DNA of 64,000 nt, from assembly GCA_973895155.1 (NCBI GenBank), contig OZ316893.1:24490001-24554000 (forward strand). The letters are read 5' to 3'. This document shows positions 25,057-39,152 of this stretch, piece by piece. How positions within the stretch are numbered: the stretch's first letter is position 1; the number at the start of each line of letters is the position of its first letter. The position numbers and the translations under genes were made by a program. Origin of the DNA: Marsupella aquatica. Its lineage: Eukaryota; Marchantiophyta. The notes beneath the pieces were generated by a model. That model made no database searches. It had not been told where the DNA came from and saw only the letters and a list, made by a program, of their open reading frames with translations.

Positions 25057-27284
25057 GAAGGAAATTATGCAAAATTATCCAGGATAAGAGTGGACTGATC
25101 AAGAGAGCCATGGTAATAACCATTTGATCTTCGCAATATGAGAAAAAGGAAGACAAGAGTGGGATTCCACATATAGAGAACGCACACAAACGAATTGCTA
25201 ACTGTTCCAGCAGTTGTGAAAATAATCTTTCCAGACGATGCTGTAGACCAATGATTCGAGACATCGAGGCACTTTTCCCTGGTCCACGGGGTGAGACCAA
25301 AGTCCGCAACATTTCCAAAATTCAGATTTACGTGAGCTCTGTAGGCACCATCCCTAGGGGATGCTAATCGAAGGGCTAACAAGGCAGTCGTCCAACGTTC
25401 AATGAATGGCGCAGTGTGCTTGACATGAAAGGTTAGACGAAACCTTTATCGAAAGTGGAAGAACAGTAATCATATCCATTGCGCATCTCGTGACTTCAAA
25501 TCTACAGTGGCTCTTCCGTCGTAACAACATTATTATTCTTCATTATTGATATTTTATTCCAATCAATACCTGCCAGAGACTTGCCTTGCTTCAGAAGTAT
25601 TAGACTACCAGCATGTTCATCTAAGGTGGGGGAGGACAGTTGCATGAGCCGAGCTACATGCAGTGCACCGAAAGTCGTGTCAATCAGTCGGTGATAAACA
25701 GTCATGATGGTCATCTGCCGTGCCAATTTATCTCTATTCGTGCATCAGTCCAGTAGACAGATAATCGTAATACCAGTAATAATTGCAATAAGGCAAACAA
25801 GAAGTCTATGAACAAGTTGCATTTACCGTAACACCAAACTATCTGAGCTTCTCCTTTCTCGGGTGCTCAATCAGATATGCAGCTGACATTACTCGTGATC
25901 ATTGAATGACTCTTACAAAAGATACTTAGTTTGTGGGTAAGCGAATTTTCCTGCTTGATGCTGTGGAGACGTACGATGAGGGGCAGTCAATTCTGAACCG
26001 CGACCTTGGTTCATCACAATCAATCTCCCTACCAAATCTCTCTCTTGCACTCTGAGGCGAGGAACTTGCCGAATTTCCTTGTTCAAATTGTCATTTTCAC
26101 TGCCATTCACATTTCTTACCAGAATCAACAGGGATGTTGAGAGTACCTTCTACCTTCTTCGCCCCTGTCACAACATTGCATCCAAAGTTGTGATCCGGAT
26201 CAAATGAATTGGATGCCAGAGACAAGGTTAGGGCACGATGAGCATCAGCAGATTGGCATATTTTTCAGTGTCGTCAGGACTAATTAAGCTCACAGCAGGC
26301 ACGACCTGCAATGCCAAGTTCCCAGACGAAGATCGGGTCAATTTGCGCCAAGATACATCCTACAATGAGGCAAATTTGGGCTCAGGAAAAAAACACGACT
26401 GAGATTGTTCAGGTGTTGGGACTGTTCACTTCCTTGTCAATAGATCTTAAAGCGAGAAACCTTTTGTCTTCAGAAAGTAATCTCTGAAGGAGTATTATAT
26501 TGGATGCGGGGAGAGTTTCTGTGGCTACTCACAACGTCCCATACATGTGACCGTTGTTGAACTTTTGTGCACTAGTGGAATTCAATGGAATCTTTCCCTT
26601 CGTGTACAAGGTACTGTAGCCGCTTCTCGTCTTAAGACACTAGAATTAAGTATTCACCACTAGAAGTAGACGCCAGCTATATAGAACTATTCTCAAGGTA
26701 CGTAGTACGCACTCGGCCTAGTGCGTAGTAGGTAGGAAACTTGTGGACTATCACCGGGTACTTTACTTGCTTTTGGCCTCCGGGAAATTCCACCAGATTG
26801 AAGAGCCGTTCATCTCAGGCACGCTGCAGCCTGAGCTCAGATCTATAGAAAACGTGTATAGGAAAGAAGGGAAGTAGAAATCTGTTACATCAATTCACCT
26901 GAGAAGACTCGTGTCAGACTTTGCAGTCAGCCCGGGAGATCTGTGAAAAGGTAACCTTTCTCATGAGAAATTGGCCGGGGCTGTGATGCGGTGCAGAGAC
27001 GACGCCTCACTCAATAATCAGGACTCTCCCAGGCTTGGTACACCAGTAGCTGACCGGCGACAGATATCTACGCGTTTTGAAACCCACCCCCTCCCCCTCC
27101 GGCGCCATCATCACCACCACAGTTCCCTGGCTGGGATTCGAATTAATAATGTGACTTGAATGCAACATTGAGCTTGAAAATTACGACTTCCAAAGCAATC
27201 CTTTAAAAGTGAATCAAATAACCAAGTGAACGAGAGCTTGGCGAAAAAACCAGTTGGACCTGAGAAGGGGTGAGCTAGGGGGAC
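25057..27284. other. Intergenic, no gene seen
   Basis: Short frames occur on both strands (25019-25382 -, 25502-25726 -, 25913-26128 -), but none carries a motif that I recognise. It may hold heavily decayed coding sequence. Confidence 0.4.
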
Positions 27285-27815
27285 TCTCAAAAGTACTAGT
27301 AACCTGCCCGGCCCGAAATCTGCCAGTCGAGCTTCAAAATTGCAGTCAAAGAGGATGTTGCTGGCCTTGATATCACGATGAACGATGGTCAGATCTGAAC
27401 CGTGACCAGTGCAAAAATGCCAGTCCTTAAACCCTAAACCCCTGGCTACCCCCCTTCAAGCGTGTTCTCCAGTCTAAACTTGCCATCGCTTCATCTAGCT
27501 CTTTGATGGAGTAAAGTGTCCTCACCCCCATTCTTCATGACTGTACTCATAAAGAAGTACTCTTCCCTTGCAATCAGCACAGTAACAAAGCAAGGCAACA
27601 AGATTCTCGTGCTTTACCCCCTAAAATACGCATTTCGACAAGAAACTCATTCTGCCCTTGTGCCACATCCTCCATTAACTACCGAGCGCCGTACAGCTGA
27701 GCACAGCTTTGTACACCCAGCCAAATTCTCCATCTGAAGATCCCTGATCCAGCTCCAGGCAAACGGGCCCCCCAGGAAACGCACTCCCCAGCGTGATGTA
27801 CAGGAGCGGTAGATG
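27285..27815 (-). pseudogene. Truncated, frameshifted copy of the receptor-kinase domain
   Basis: Read on the minus strand, this segment aligns by eye to positions of about 10990-11680 of the receptor kinase at 8951-12109. Shared blocks include the transmembrane entry ('ctgtacatcacgctgggg'), the glycine-loop region ('ttggctgggtgtacaaagc'), 'agggcagaatgagtttct', 'gatggcaagtttagactgg' and the HRD/DFG region ('tcaaggccagcaacatcc', 'gcagatttcgggc'). About 165 bp between the membrane helix and the glycine loop is missing, and the frame is broken several times. No activation loop end or C-lobe was found downstream. It is a dead fragment of the same gene or a close paralogue. Confidence 0.85.
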
Positions 27816-30800
27816 CCTATCTGCCACTACTACCATCATTTGAGATCCGGGGCAGCAGGGACAATCTGGAATTGTTGCAAATGTCCTCTAACTTGGAACT
27901 CGGTCACAAAGTCGCTCCTAGCCCGGCTTTGTGGAAATAAGGCCGGATTTGGGCTGATATCACATGTTCGCAGACATCTCGCAAGGGTTCATGTATTTCC
28001 TCGTCTCCAGTTCACTCGCTGCTGAACACTGACATACCCTGCTAGGCTTGCTTCAAACCAAAGTACGGAGTAACCTTTAAAGTATTACTTACTAAGGCTA
28101 TTCGCAGGCTCGAAACTTGAAAAATATCCCAAATTAAACTAACAGATACCTGTGCGATCGATGAAATTGAGAATACGGAATCAGTGAAAACCAGATGTCG
28201 TAACGCCACTGACAGCATTAAGAATTTAAGAAACTGTGTGTTGAACGAGTTTTGCATAATCCATTGTACTTGTAATATATTGGCGGGCCCGAAACTACAG
28301 AATAAGGACAAGTCTTTGGGGAAACGATGACATTATTGAGAATCTGAGGTTTTCGGGGTTGCATTGCCTCTTTTTAGTTTGTCCTCTTTGGACCTCTTTC
28401 CCTTCATAGTACTTTCTTTGTTTCTTTTAGTATAAAGTATGGTTTTTCGTGTTTGGATCCGAATGAAGCTCTTAATAAACAAACAGGTTCCGCGCGCTGT
28501 GAATGGAATTGAGAATCGGGCCGAAACAAATATATAGATTGAAGTATCTTCTTGGAATTTGGTCACGGAAGTCAGCTGCTAGATAGGCTTTACGGAGATA
28601 TTCCCTCATCTGAGCTAACCGTCTAGTGGATACAGTCCAGTGATAGTACTGTAGCTACTGTTACATACGTGATTCACTAGGTGTGAACTTCCTGGCTCCA
28701 TCGATTCCAGGGCCCCAAGACGCCGATTGCTACTATGACAATCAGTTTCAATATAGTTTAAGCCAATGAACTAGTAGTACACGCCTGAACGCAGCTAGTC
28801 AGCCTCTTGCATTTTTGTACCAACTACTCCGCTGACTAACTCCCTCACTCTCTCTCATGCTTCATCTTTCACCCCTCCCCTAGCTACCCACCCTCGACAA
28901 TCTTCCTCGCGAATTAGCCTTCAGGATTTGGGCTGCTTGACTTCTCGGACTTGCAAGACGCTTCGAACGAAGAACTTACGACGCCAGAAATTGACACAAA
29001 GGATGTTTAGCATCATGGGACGGTAGTTCGAAACCCGTCTGCTCCTAAACCCAATGCAGATAATGATTTATGAGGATGGCCTCGATCTTGACTACTGTGT
29101 CAGCTTCAATGATGTGCAGAAGCTGCCAGCTCCATACAATGTAGAACGCGGACAATCCAAAAGCTTTTATCCCAAAATTGAAGCTCAAAAGGTTAGAGAA
29201 ATTCTCCAGAAGTATGTCGTTTTAAACATCACGATAATAGGGACATCATTATTCTCTTCGTCTCTTTATTCATTGATTTGCTTGAGCTGAGAACAGCTTG
29301 ATCGGGATTCATTGATGTACAAGGATCAAAGAAATTGCAGTACTGAGAGGAAGCGCTTGCGGATATGATCAATATTCCCTTCTTTAGCACGAATACTACC
29401 CGTTTCTCCATTGCAGCCGGTGGCCTGCGAAAAGGAAAAATCAAGAGCATAAAAACCATTGAGTGACGACCGTAAGTTAGTGATAGAAGTTTCAACATAA
29501 ACGCTACACCTTACCGAACTGCAAATGGACTAATGCTGTCAAATCAGACTGGGTAGAGAGAGAATGGAGCGATGAGCTGCATAGTATCTATCGACAAACT
29601 TTGGAGGAAACTATAAATGGCCTCTTTCATCAGAAAAGACGTATTCTTGCACTATCGAAACACGCGGCAGGAATAAAAACAGAGAGTAGACAACGTAGAG
29701 GCTCTGGTCTAGAAGGGTTGACAAAGCTGGTTTGCATGTTTCCATCCGGGATAAACCTCCAGGCAAAGCACAGCTAGAGTTCGCTGCTTTAGAACCTCAG
29801 TTGGCATGCAACCACGCTGGTCGTCCACATATTAAATGGGATCAGGATACTTTGTCCTTTGTGAACAACCAGCGGGATCAGGTAAATTAATCATCATGAC
29901 AGCAATCTAAAGCCAACCCCGGGATCAACGCTGACAACATCCCTAGTATATCATCCAAATTTGTCATTGAGAGCAATCAACGGATATATAATTGCAAGTC
30001 AACCCTGTCAACTTCCCTTTGATGATCATGTCTCTGCTTCCACATATTCAGGTGTCAGTATGATCTCAAAGTATCTCTAGATATACTACCTGCAATGCTT
30101 AAACTACATTAGAATCCTAGTCCTGTGAATACCAACCTATTATAAACAATCTGCGTCCATGATAACGATCTCACGCAAAAACAGGAAATGCGCGTCTCTA
30201 TTTTCGTACTTATATCAGTTGGCACAGTCATGGTGGTCATTCACGAGCGAAACCCTCGCAGTTCTGTACAATCACCAAACAAATTGAATGGTAACAATCA
30301 CTGAAATGCAAGTCCCCTTCGGTGCTTATGTAACTCCTAGTCTCCGCCTTTCTACCGTCTGGATGATCTCAGAGTATGTCTACACATATTTACCTGCAAT
30401 GTTTACACAAAACTATCAACAGAATCTCCTCGACCTGTGTAGAACGAATACAAGCCTAGCTACTTCAATCTTCGTCCCTCCTGATGATTTTACGTAAAAC
30501 TAAAGCAATGCGCATCGCTCTTTTCGTACTTACGTGCGCCGAGATGAATAGCGGTTGTCCAAGTTGTGTCCAGATCTATGCGAGCACCGGAATTGTGTTA
30601 TTCCCCACTGTCCAGACAATGTCAACTCATACTAGAGCTATTGACGCTGGCTCCAAGACTTCAAGCAGGTTATGCAAACACACATATATATATGACTTTC
30701 AGATTCGCGAGTCCGCCCCGTGGCTGACTGGACTGGAGACAACATCAATATCATGGAAGCGAACAATCATTTGCTTGAATGCAACTTTGAAAACAATGAC

Positions 30801-33800
30801 TCATATCTGTGTGCAAAGGTTGAACTTTGTACTTCCGAGTGCTTCCATAGCTTCCAAGCTCAGATCCTCGCTGCTGCGTAGCGACCACCCAAGAGGTGAA
30901 ATGATGTCAACGTTAAAAACAAAAGCCTATTAAGCCATGGGCTCCTCCAATTCCCGACTGGAAAGTGAGAAAGAACATTACGAAGGATATAACAATTCCA
31001 AGTCAAGGTTCCCAAGCTGGACTCCTCCTTCAGTTGACACTACTTGACACAACCGGCCCCTCCGTCAGCAGATATTAATATTCACCAAGTGTGATCACGC
31101 AGCCTCACTTACGCTGACGTGGACTGGAGGTAGAACTGGTTCCAAACTTGGTACCGTCTTCTCTGAGTGGAGTAGCTAATCTACAGAATGGCGCGCATTG
31201 ATTAAAGTCCCGCTAGTGGAGCAAAAAGGTTCTTCGCAATCAACATTTCAATTATACCTCCCACAAGCAAGCTCCCGTTCCTCTCACAAGCAGTACGTTC
31301 AAGAGAAGCCAAGGTTCTAGCTAGCCCTCTCTTGCTCAAGGTCAACATGCCAATGAAATTCTCAAGAAAATTGAATGGAAAACAATCTCCCAACCCATAC
31401 TATTCCTTTCTTTGCAGGGCAAACATCCAATGTAGGTCCAACAGTAATGCAGATCCAGACTTCGCAATGCAACCGAAGTTTGAGACACTATCTTCAACAC
31501 ACAATTCTCATGATGACTTTCCATGATGACTATCCTTACTGGACAAGGACGAATTTGAACGTCTGATCAAGCCCTTAAGAATCAATAGCCTTCGGTGAGT
31601 ATTTGAGACTTACTGACATTCTCGTTCGTATTTTGAAGAAAACAAATCGGCATCGTAGCGTATTGCAAGTCTCCAACAGTCTCTATAGAATCATCTATAC
31701 ACTGTTGGAGCAGTGAAAAATCGTGGAACGAACTCAGAGCAATGCCCGGATCTACTGGCCGCAGTCATCCTATCGATCTGATTAAATATACTTCTTGCAT
31801 GATTTGGAGGTTCCGGGAGGTTGGCTGCAGATCACCTTTGATGAACAAACATGGCCTTCGGCGTCCGTGGATCAGAATCAACCAGAGTCACACGGTAGTC
31901 ATTATCAGCAAAACCTAACGAGACGTTCACTGAAAACAACGTCCAGTCTTGGAGACAACTTCAAACCAGTTTTGCTTAGTCATCTTTGACTCGATCCATC
32001 GTTAAGATGCAAGAAAATCGTTTTGGGCCCTTTACTCTTCAATGTCCCAAGCTCGACAAAGACTTCGAAGTGGTAATCAGCTTGGATCTGTGACTATTAA
32101 ATTCGTTCCCATCCGAACTGGATTTCATGCCGGCGATGAAGTAGCTGCAGCGCCACCAGTCAGAGTTCAGCTTCAGATTCTAATGTAACTTCTGAAGTGT
32201 GTTTCAAGTCCTATTCAGAAAGAGGAGATCGACCCAGCAATGTTAATTTGTTAGACCGAAGTTACCTTCTCAGCATATATGTCATGCAACAAGCCCCGTT
32301 GTCCAAGCTAGGCGTGATGAAGAAATCGCACCCAAACATTGACAATCTGGACGATAGACAAGATCAATGTACATAGATGCCCATGGACTCTTGTGGAAGT
32401 GGATACTTCTTCTTCTCCTACACAAGACTTCCAAGATCGAAGATTATTGGTCGCACGATCTTGATATCGGAAGCCTTTGAGGGAGAGGAAGAAGGAACGG
32501 ACCACGAAATAGATTTGCCCATGCCATCAGGAACATTCTCTAAATATCATAGAAGCCTCCTGGATGGATTGTAGCTGGCCTCTCACATTTCCCTTGCGCA
32601 GAACTTCAGTAACACTGAACCACCCATGATCACCGACGAAACCTCTAACGTGATTGAAAACTGGTTAACAATCGTTCGAGTTCGGAACGGCAGTGCATTG
32701 CGTACATTAGGGCATCGATTAAATAAACAACCCCCTATATACTAGCCTTTTTTACAGCTCACTTCCAGAAGACTTCAGAAACCTGCCATCGAGAAGTCTA
32801 CGAACTTACCAGCAAAGGAGCGGCAAAACTGGTGCACGATGTGCGAGAAGCACCCGGGGAAGCACCGTAAACAATGATCCCAGAAGTCTCGTCGATACAC
32901 GCAGCCTTACCTAAATCGTTAGTACTTTCGTGGGATCCCGTACTTTCCTGCACATCCTTCCAAATGGCCTTCGAGGTTAGGTCCCAAAGTCAAACCACAG
33001 GAACTTTTTAACCCAGCAACAGGTCAAGGGTTCTCGTCCAATCTTTGCTGGAGAGAGTCACGAGCAAATACGTCATAAGTTGGAGATGTCTCGAGTGTCT
33101 GTGCCTAGCTAGAGGTAGTCATTTGACCAGAAAATTCTCTCACGACCCCTTTGTAACGCAGCAATCATATCGATGGCAGGAGCTACAGGTCAACATGTTT
33201 GCATCAGACTTCAAGCTATGAACTCGTTCAGTTTGCACAGCTATTCTGAGCTAAGACCCCATTGGATAAGCGCAAGTTACAGTCAGGATACATTCTAGCT
33301 TTCAACCTCACATGAATTACAGATAAGAAAATGGAGAAAAAATCGTGTACGCTGACACTATGACATCCACATAGATTGGGTTGTGGAATCCTCGACTTCT
33401 ACCTGTGGTTTGGAGCATGATGGGAATGATGGGAATGATGGTACGGCTAGAGGGGATAGACCTAATACCTATTCGTAAGTAATACCTGAAACCTTGAGAT
33501 TCAAATTTGAGGGATACGCAGACGAATTTGTCCCTCCCTTCCCCGTGACTTTCGTACAGTACTAACGACTGTCGAAATTCGAAGCTGTGGAAAACTTGGT
33601 GAACGGATGCCCTTGAGATGTAAGGAACCCCAAACGGCCGCTACGCATACTTCTTACTAAGACTTGGATTTAGTTCTGAGCAACAAATGTTAATATGGGA
33701 TCTGAGAAGAAAGCATGAAAATCATAATTCCTATGCAAAGGTTCGCTGCCTTTGGCGATTCTTTGGTATCAACATACTAGCTGCACGCAGGACACACATC

Positions 33801-35900
33801 TCTGACAGTCAGGGTGAGATTCGGAGAGGGTGAAGAAATGACGTACGAAGGATAGCTCGATCATTCTTTCCCGTAACGCAAGTTCTTGAAGCCCGGCCAG
33901 TATTTCAAGAAAAAGATATACTGTAGGTTCCGTTCCCAAATCGACGACGCTCAACGATGCAAACCCGTGTCACTAAAGAAGATTTCACGGTGATCCTTTC
34001 AGCCGTACTCACGGAACCCACACACCACGGTACTCAGTGTCAAAAGCGTGAGTGACGTCTCATCATCAAAAGTAAAGTTCCCACCATGGAAGTGCATGTC
34101 GTAGGCTTTTGTGGTTGAGTATTTCAACGGCCATCTGTCTGCCGCAGTAACATTCTCGCGACTTAAAAACAAAGACTGGTCACTTTGAGCCATACATCCG
34201 AAGGGATTAGAAAATGCTCGGAGGATAATTCGTCTGTGAACCCGTTAACTCCATATATACTAGTGTGCGCACTGTAGAACCCATTTCTCCGTGGGACGTG
34301 GGCATACAGTAGACCCTTCCAGAATCCAGATTCTGCATGTCCTGACGATCATCATTGCGAGCAAGATGAAAGACTCATCATCATCACCTTTCAAAGGCAG
34401 AAGATCGTCAGGTCGTCACGTTAAAACCACAACCCGTAAGGTGGTGGCTGGTCCATGGAACGGTCACTAAGTCTCCGGAGTATGGAGAGGACTGCTGCGA
34501 TACACCTTTGTAGAGAACCATGATTATTGGAAGTTCTGACGGTCAGAAGCAGCGTTATTAACCGCAGGCGCCATCATCATAATCATCATCACCGTTCCAA
34601 ATTCTAACGCAATAGATCGACACTAGCTGCGAGCGTCAACGCGGTGACACCGTAAGGCGATGCTCCCTTGGCGGAGTTCGCGCCAATGATACCGCAGCCA
34701 AGCAGTCCAGATTGCTCTGACATGCATCAGAATGATGATCACTCCTACTTCAGAATGGTGCTGCAGTCCCGTACTTCCGGACCAGAGACTCCGAGAGACT
34801 GGGGAGGAGCTCTGCAAGTCATAATTTTATAGGGGATGCATTCTGGCCCTACTGGTACGGTGTACTCAGACCCAAGCACTCACTCATCACTCCTAGTCTT
34901 CTCTCTCTCCAGTCTTCTCCAGGTTCTCTCTCTCTCACACATGTCACAGGCAAACAAACGATCGAGGGACTGTCCGTCTACTAAACACACCCGCGCATTT
35001 CGGCTCTCGTGGTAATCCCAATTCAGCCAGTAATTCACCAAAGCCAGCCACCTACTGTACCCAAGTTCCTGATGAGAAATCATAGCTTCCTTGAAGAGTG
35101 GAGGTAGGCATCGAGGAAGACGGATTGCTTTTGACCCGCTCGCACAAGTGGGACCCTTTTCAAGCAAGCCCCGCAAGGCAGGGCAAGAAAGAATCAGCTC
35201 TACAGTGGCAAAGCAGTAAATCCTTATTATTATGCTGCAGCCAGTACTGTCTTGAATTCACGCTCAAGCCATCTGAAGTCCACTTTCATTGATTCTTTTT
35301 CATGATGGCCTAGACCAGATGCGCCCCAGAAATCTGTCATAAGCTGGTGCCAAAGCCCAAAGCCACCGAGTCACCGACTTCGACAGTAAAAATTTGTTAT
35401 TGAAGGCCAAGAAGAAGAGGGACTTCGAGATCAGCCTTCAGCCACACGAGATACAGGTGATCATGGCATTGTGAGAATAATATCTCACAATATCGTATCC
35501 ATCCTTTACGGTATTTTACAATACTTCAGTACTTGTGAAACTCTAGGCGATAATTGGCCGCACTCATGTTCGAAAATATTTGGATTTATCATGCACCGAC
35601 ATCCTGCACCATATATTGTCATTTTCATGTGTAATTATGGGATGTATTTGCTTAATCTATCCCCAAAATGAAACTTGTTACTTGATCAACCTTTGAGGTC
35701 TAGTTTATATGCTATTTTGGTTAGTCTTTGCCTCATCTTTATTTTTTGTCCAATCTTCATTCAGTTTGTCTTTATTGAGAGTCAATGTCACTTTTGTCCA
35801 TATTCATTTAAAATGTCAACTTTATTGAATCTAATTATCAGTTTTGTCTCTTTTGGAAGTTATGGTCTAAAGGTTTCACTCTAGACCTAGGCCCTTAAGA
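27816..35900. other. Long gene-poor interval
   Basis: About 8 kb with no intact gene that I can support. Many short frames exist (for example 29054-29290 +, 30484-30933 +, 33769-33954 -, 33999-34193 -), all without recognisable domains. Decayed coding sequence is possible, since base composition here is less AT-rich than in the flanking intergenic parts. No tRNA, rRNA or transposon ends were identified. Confidence 0.4.
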
Positions 35901-35942
35901 GTAGACTTTAAGTTATAGTAAGATGCAAACTCCAGTACTCCT

Positions 35943-36222
35943 TTAGAGCATCTCCAACAGTTTAGGGGTGGAACATTGCTAAACCCAGTGAATGACTAAA
36001 CCCAAGACTAAACCCAAATTTTAGATTATCATTGGAGGACTGGCAATTAGCAAAGCCCCATCTTAGATTTAGTCACCATCCTTTAGTGGATCTCCAACAC
36101 TTTAGGGGTGAATCATTGCTAAACCTAGTCATTACTGCTAGACCCTAGGCTAAACCCAAAATTTAGAATTATCACTGGACGAGTGGAAATTAGCAAAGCC
36201 TGGCTTGGATTTAGTCAATCGG
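35943..36222 (+). repeat. Direct duplication of a MITE-end-like segment (~140 bp)
   Basis: The first copy starts 'gagcatctccaacagttt', the second 'ggatctccaacacttt'. Each continues with 'aggggtg', 'cattgctaaaccta', 'taaacccaaa' and 'attagcaaagcc'. The left end matches the element at 19898. No inverted right end was found nearby, so it is probably a partial, tandemly duplicated relative. Confidence 0.65.
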
Positions 36223-36719
36223 CTGTTCCCCTGCAACTTCACTAGCGGTTCTGAGAAAAGCCAAGCAAAAGCCCAAACACCCACAAAGCCCTCACATAAA
36301 TTAATAGGGCTTAACAGCTAGATACTTATATTGGGGCAAAATTTCATCTTAGTTAATTTTTGCACTTTATCCAAGCCAGGGCATTTGGAGATTTATCCTC
36401 TACATGTCTCTTGGTAAGGAAACTAGATCTGAACTGACAAGAGATAGGGATTATAAAATTGGAGTAAACAATCTTTCAAGGAATAAATTAAGACTATCAC
36501 ATTGTTGCTACTAGGGCATTGGACAGTAATAGTCTCTCACAACTTGAATTAATTAAAGCTCTCGTTGTGGAGGCAGTGCAGCCAACAATGCTCAGAAAAC
36601 AAGGGTTGCTATATATGTATGCGTCCCAATTCCCAACTCACAAACCTTTCCCAAAATGAAAAAAAAAGTGCCTGCAAAATGTTGACTGTTGACTTGATTT
36701 ATCAGCATAGTGTAGAGTA

Positions 36720-36852
36720 TGAAACAGAGGTACATTAAATAACCTGATGATGATTACTTCCCTAGACTCAAAGCAGCACCCATCATGAGACAGAGGTACA
36801 TTAAATAAACTGATGATGATTACTTCCCTAGACTCAAAGCACCACCCGTCAG
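36720..36852 (+). repeat. ~66-bp tandem duplication
   Basis: The unit 'gaggtacattaaataa' ... 'ctgatgatgattacttcc' ... 'ctagactcaaagca' is present twice in a row with only a few differences. Confidence 0.85.
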
Positions 36853-37962
36853 TAAGTTAGCAGCAGGGGGCTAGGACTGTAACTCGGTGTGAGGCATAAA
36901 CTCTTAGGATTACAACTACGACTGTAACTTAACAGTAGTTGAGGCCCCGGTTGAGGCTAACCTGAGTCAAAGACTTGGTTATGTTAGTTATGTTGCACAA
37001 TATATTCCCAGGCAATGTCATTGTTACTGAGTCAGTTGAGAGATAGAGAGAACTTATATTACAAAAACTTGATATGGTCAGGATATGCCCCAGTCATGGG
37101 CCCACAGTGGAGTAAAGCTCTCATGTGTTCCCATAGATGTAGCCTAGGCTGAAGTGAACCACATATCTCCCTATGTCGACTACTTGTGCGTTGGATGATC
37201 ACAGGCTTGTCGGTGTGAATGTCATTTTTTCTCAACATGTGGTACCCTACATGAGATGTCAAGAAGAATGCCCCATCAAGGTCCATCATTGACAATCGAT
37301 GGCCCTAGGAATTGCCTCATTTTTAGGGGTCAAGTGTGCAAAGCCAGTCCCTACATTCTTGGAACCTAGAACAATAATTGGTGTGTGGAAGGAGCCAAGA
37401 ACGCGAGCTTTTGGATATGAAAGTCAATGGTGCACATATTTCCCGTGATATTGCCTACAACCATGATGGTATTGATGAGGTATTGTTGCTTCACAACTCA
37501 TTGGATGTCTATTAATTCCATGGTCCCTTGCCGCACATCATTCTCGGAGGTTTTATCCACAACTTCAATCAGGGAAAGTTTGCAAATCTATATGTATGGT
37601 CATGGGGTCCTCACTTATTCCTTCTTACTCATCACATGCAAATAAGTATATTTATATTTAGGGCTTTTTTATTAGGTTTTGTGGAACCTTTTAGCTTTTT
37701 AAATTTAATTTTGAAAACATGTTGTTTTTCAAGCTAATTCTGTGAATATATTATTATATTTCCCAAAAATAGATTAACAGTTATTAAACATTTTTTTCTT
37801 TTCTAGAATGTTATTATTTAAAATGCTCTGCATGATTGAGAAAAATATGATTGGTTTTCTCAAGGATTTTGTTTCAAAGATACATAAATGTACAAAAGTC
37901 TTTTAGACTAAAGCAGAAATTGCAAGTCTCTATTGCATAATCATATATAAGTCTATTATACC

Positions 37963-38246
37963 CTTGGGGGTCTCACTATATGGATTTCTCCCCATCACAT
38001 GCGACGTTTTTAGGACTCTGACCCCCTAAAATGTAAGAAAAAAAATCTTTTTCAACCCCTATAATGTTGAAATATTCCCAAAATTTGGTTATAAGGACCC
38101 TAATGTTCTTATAAGTCTCAAAATTGGATTTAAAAGACTCTATTGTTCTTCTCAGAAAATCCTTAAGTCTTCCCTTCAAACCAATAAAATGACTCTATAC
38201 TTCATCGCACGTGATATGTCATTTTTGTGGAAGTGAAACCCCCGAG
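37963..38246 (+). mobile_element. MITE copy 1 (284 bp), 8-bp TSD ATTATACC
   Basis: The ends are CTTGGGGGTCTCACT and GTGAAACCCCCGAG, inverted to one another. ATTATACC flanks both sides (37955-37962 and 38247-38254). The element has no coding capacity. It belongs to a family of five copies in this window. An 8-bp duplication suggests the hAT superfamily or another 8-bp-TSD group, though the GGGGGT termini are not typical of hAT. Confidence 0.9.
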
Positions 38247-38847
38247 ATTATACCAACTTCAAAAAATCCACTAGCTATAAAATGCCAAAATTTCCACATG
38301 TGGTCACAAATCCAAGTCACAAACTTCACTCATGTGATGGAAATTTTCACAATTATTCTATATTGTATAATAAGCTATTGTATGAATGATAATATTGTTA
38401 CATAGATATGAGCATAAATTCTAGAAACCAAGGAAAAAACAATTGAAATAGATTCTAAGAAATTCAAGATTGCATAGGCTACAAGAATTGATAAAATGCT
38501 TTGATAGATCATAGAAATCCAGAAGTAAGATCAACTATAAAAATTCCTTTCACTTAATAGAGAGTAAAAATATTTTATAATGTGTAATTATGCTCACCAT
38601 TTTGAGTGTCAAATAGCAGCTTGGTCTAGTCATCAAGATCCCAATTGAAAGTCAAATTTTGCGATCATTACGGACCCCACTAGAGGTTCCTTCCAAAATT
38701 CCTGGCACCACAGCGTGCCATGTCAGCAACAACCGCAACAAACAAGAATGGTCATGTTTGCGCAACGAATAAACTCCTCTCCATCTTGTTTACGTCGCTT
38801 TTTGTGTAATTTTATGGACGCCGTGCCGTCAAAACATAATGTAAAAG

Positions 38848-39144
38848 CTCAGGGGTCTCACTATATGGGGACCTCCCCATCGCCTGCGACGTTTTTAGGC
38901 CTCGGACCCCCTAAAATGTAAGAAAAAAAAATTATTTATTAACCCCTATAAAGTTGGAATATTCTTGGAATATTCTAAAAATTGGATTAAAAGGACCCTA
39001 ATGTTCTTATAAGTCTCAAAATTGAATTTAAAAGACCCTATTGTTCTTCTACAAAAATTCTTAAGTCTTCCCTTAGAACCAATAAAATGACCCTATCTTT
39101 CGTCGCACGTGATATGCCATTTTTGTGGAAGTGAAACCCCCGAG
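38848..39144 (+). mobile_element. MITE copy 2 (297 bp), 8-bp TSD TGTAAAAG
   Basis: It is the same family and orientation as copy 1, 600 bp downstream. It is flanked by TGTAAAAG at 38840-38847 and 39145-39152. Near its right end it carries TCGCACGTGATATG, which includes a CACGTG (G-box-like) core, also present in copies 1 and 4. Confidence 0.9.
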
Positions 39145-39152
39145 TGTAAAAG

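Noticed and set aside
29005-29045. tRNA-like text (ggtagttcgaaacccg)
   Set aside because: It resembles a T-arm, but no matching acceptor stem, D-arm or anticodon arm could be built around it.
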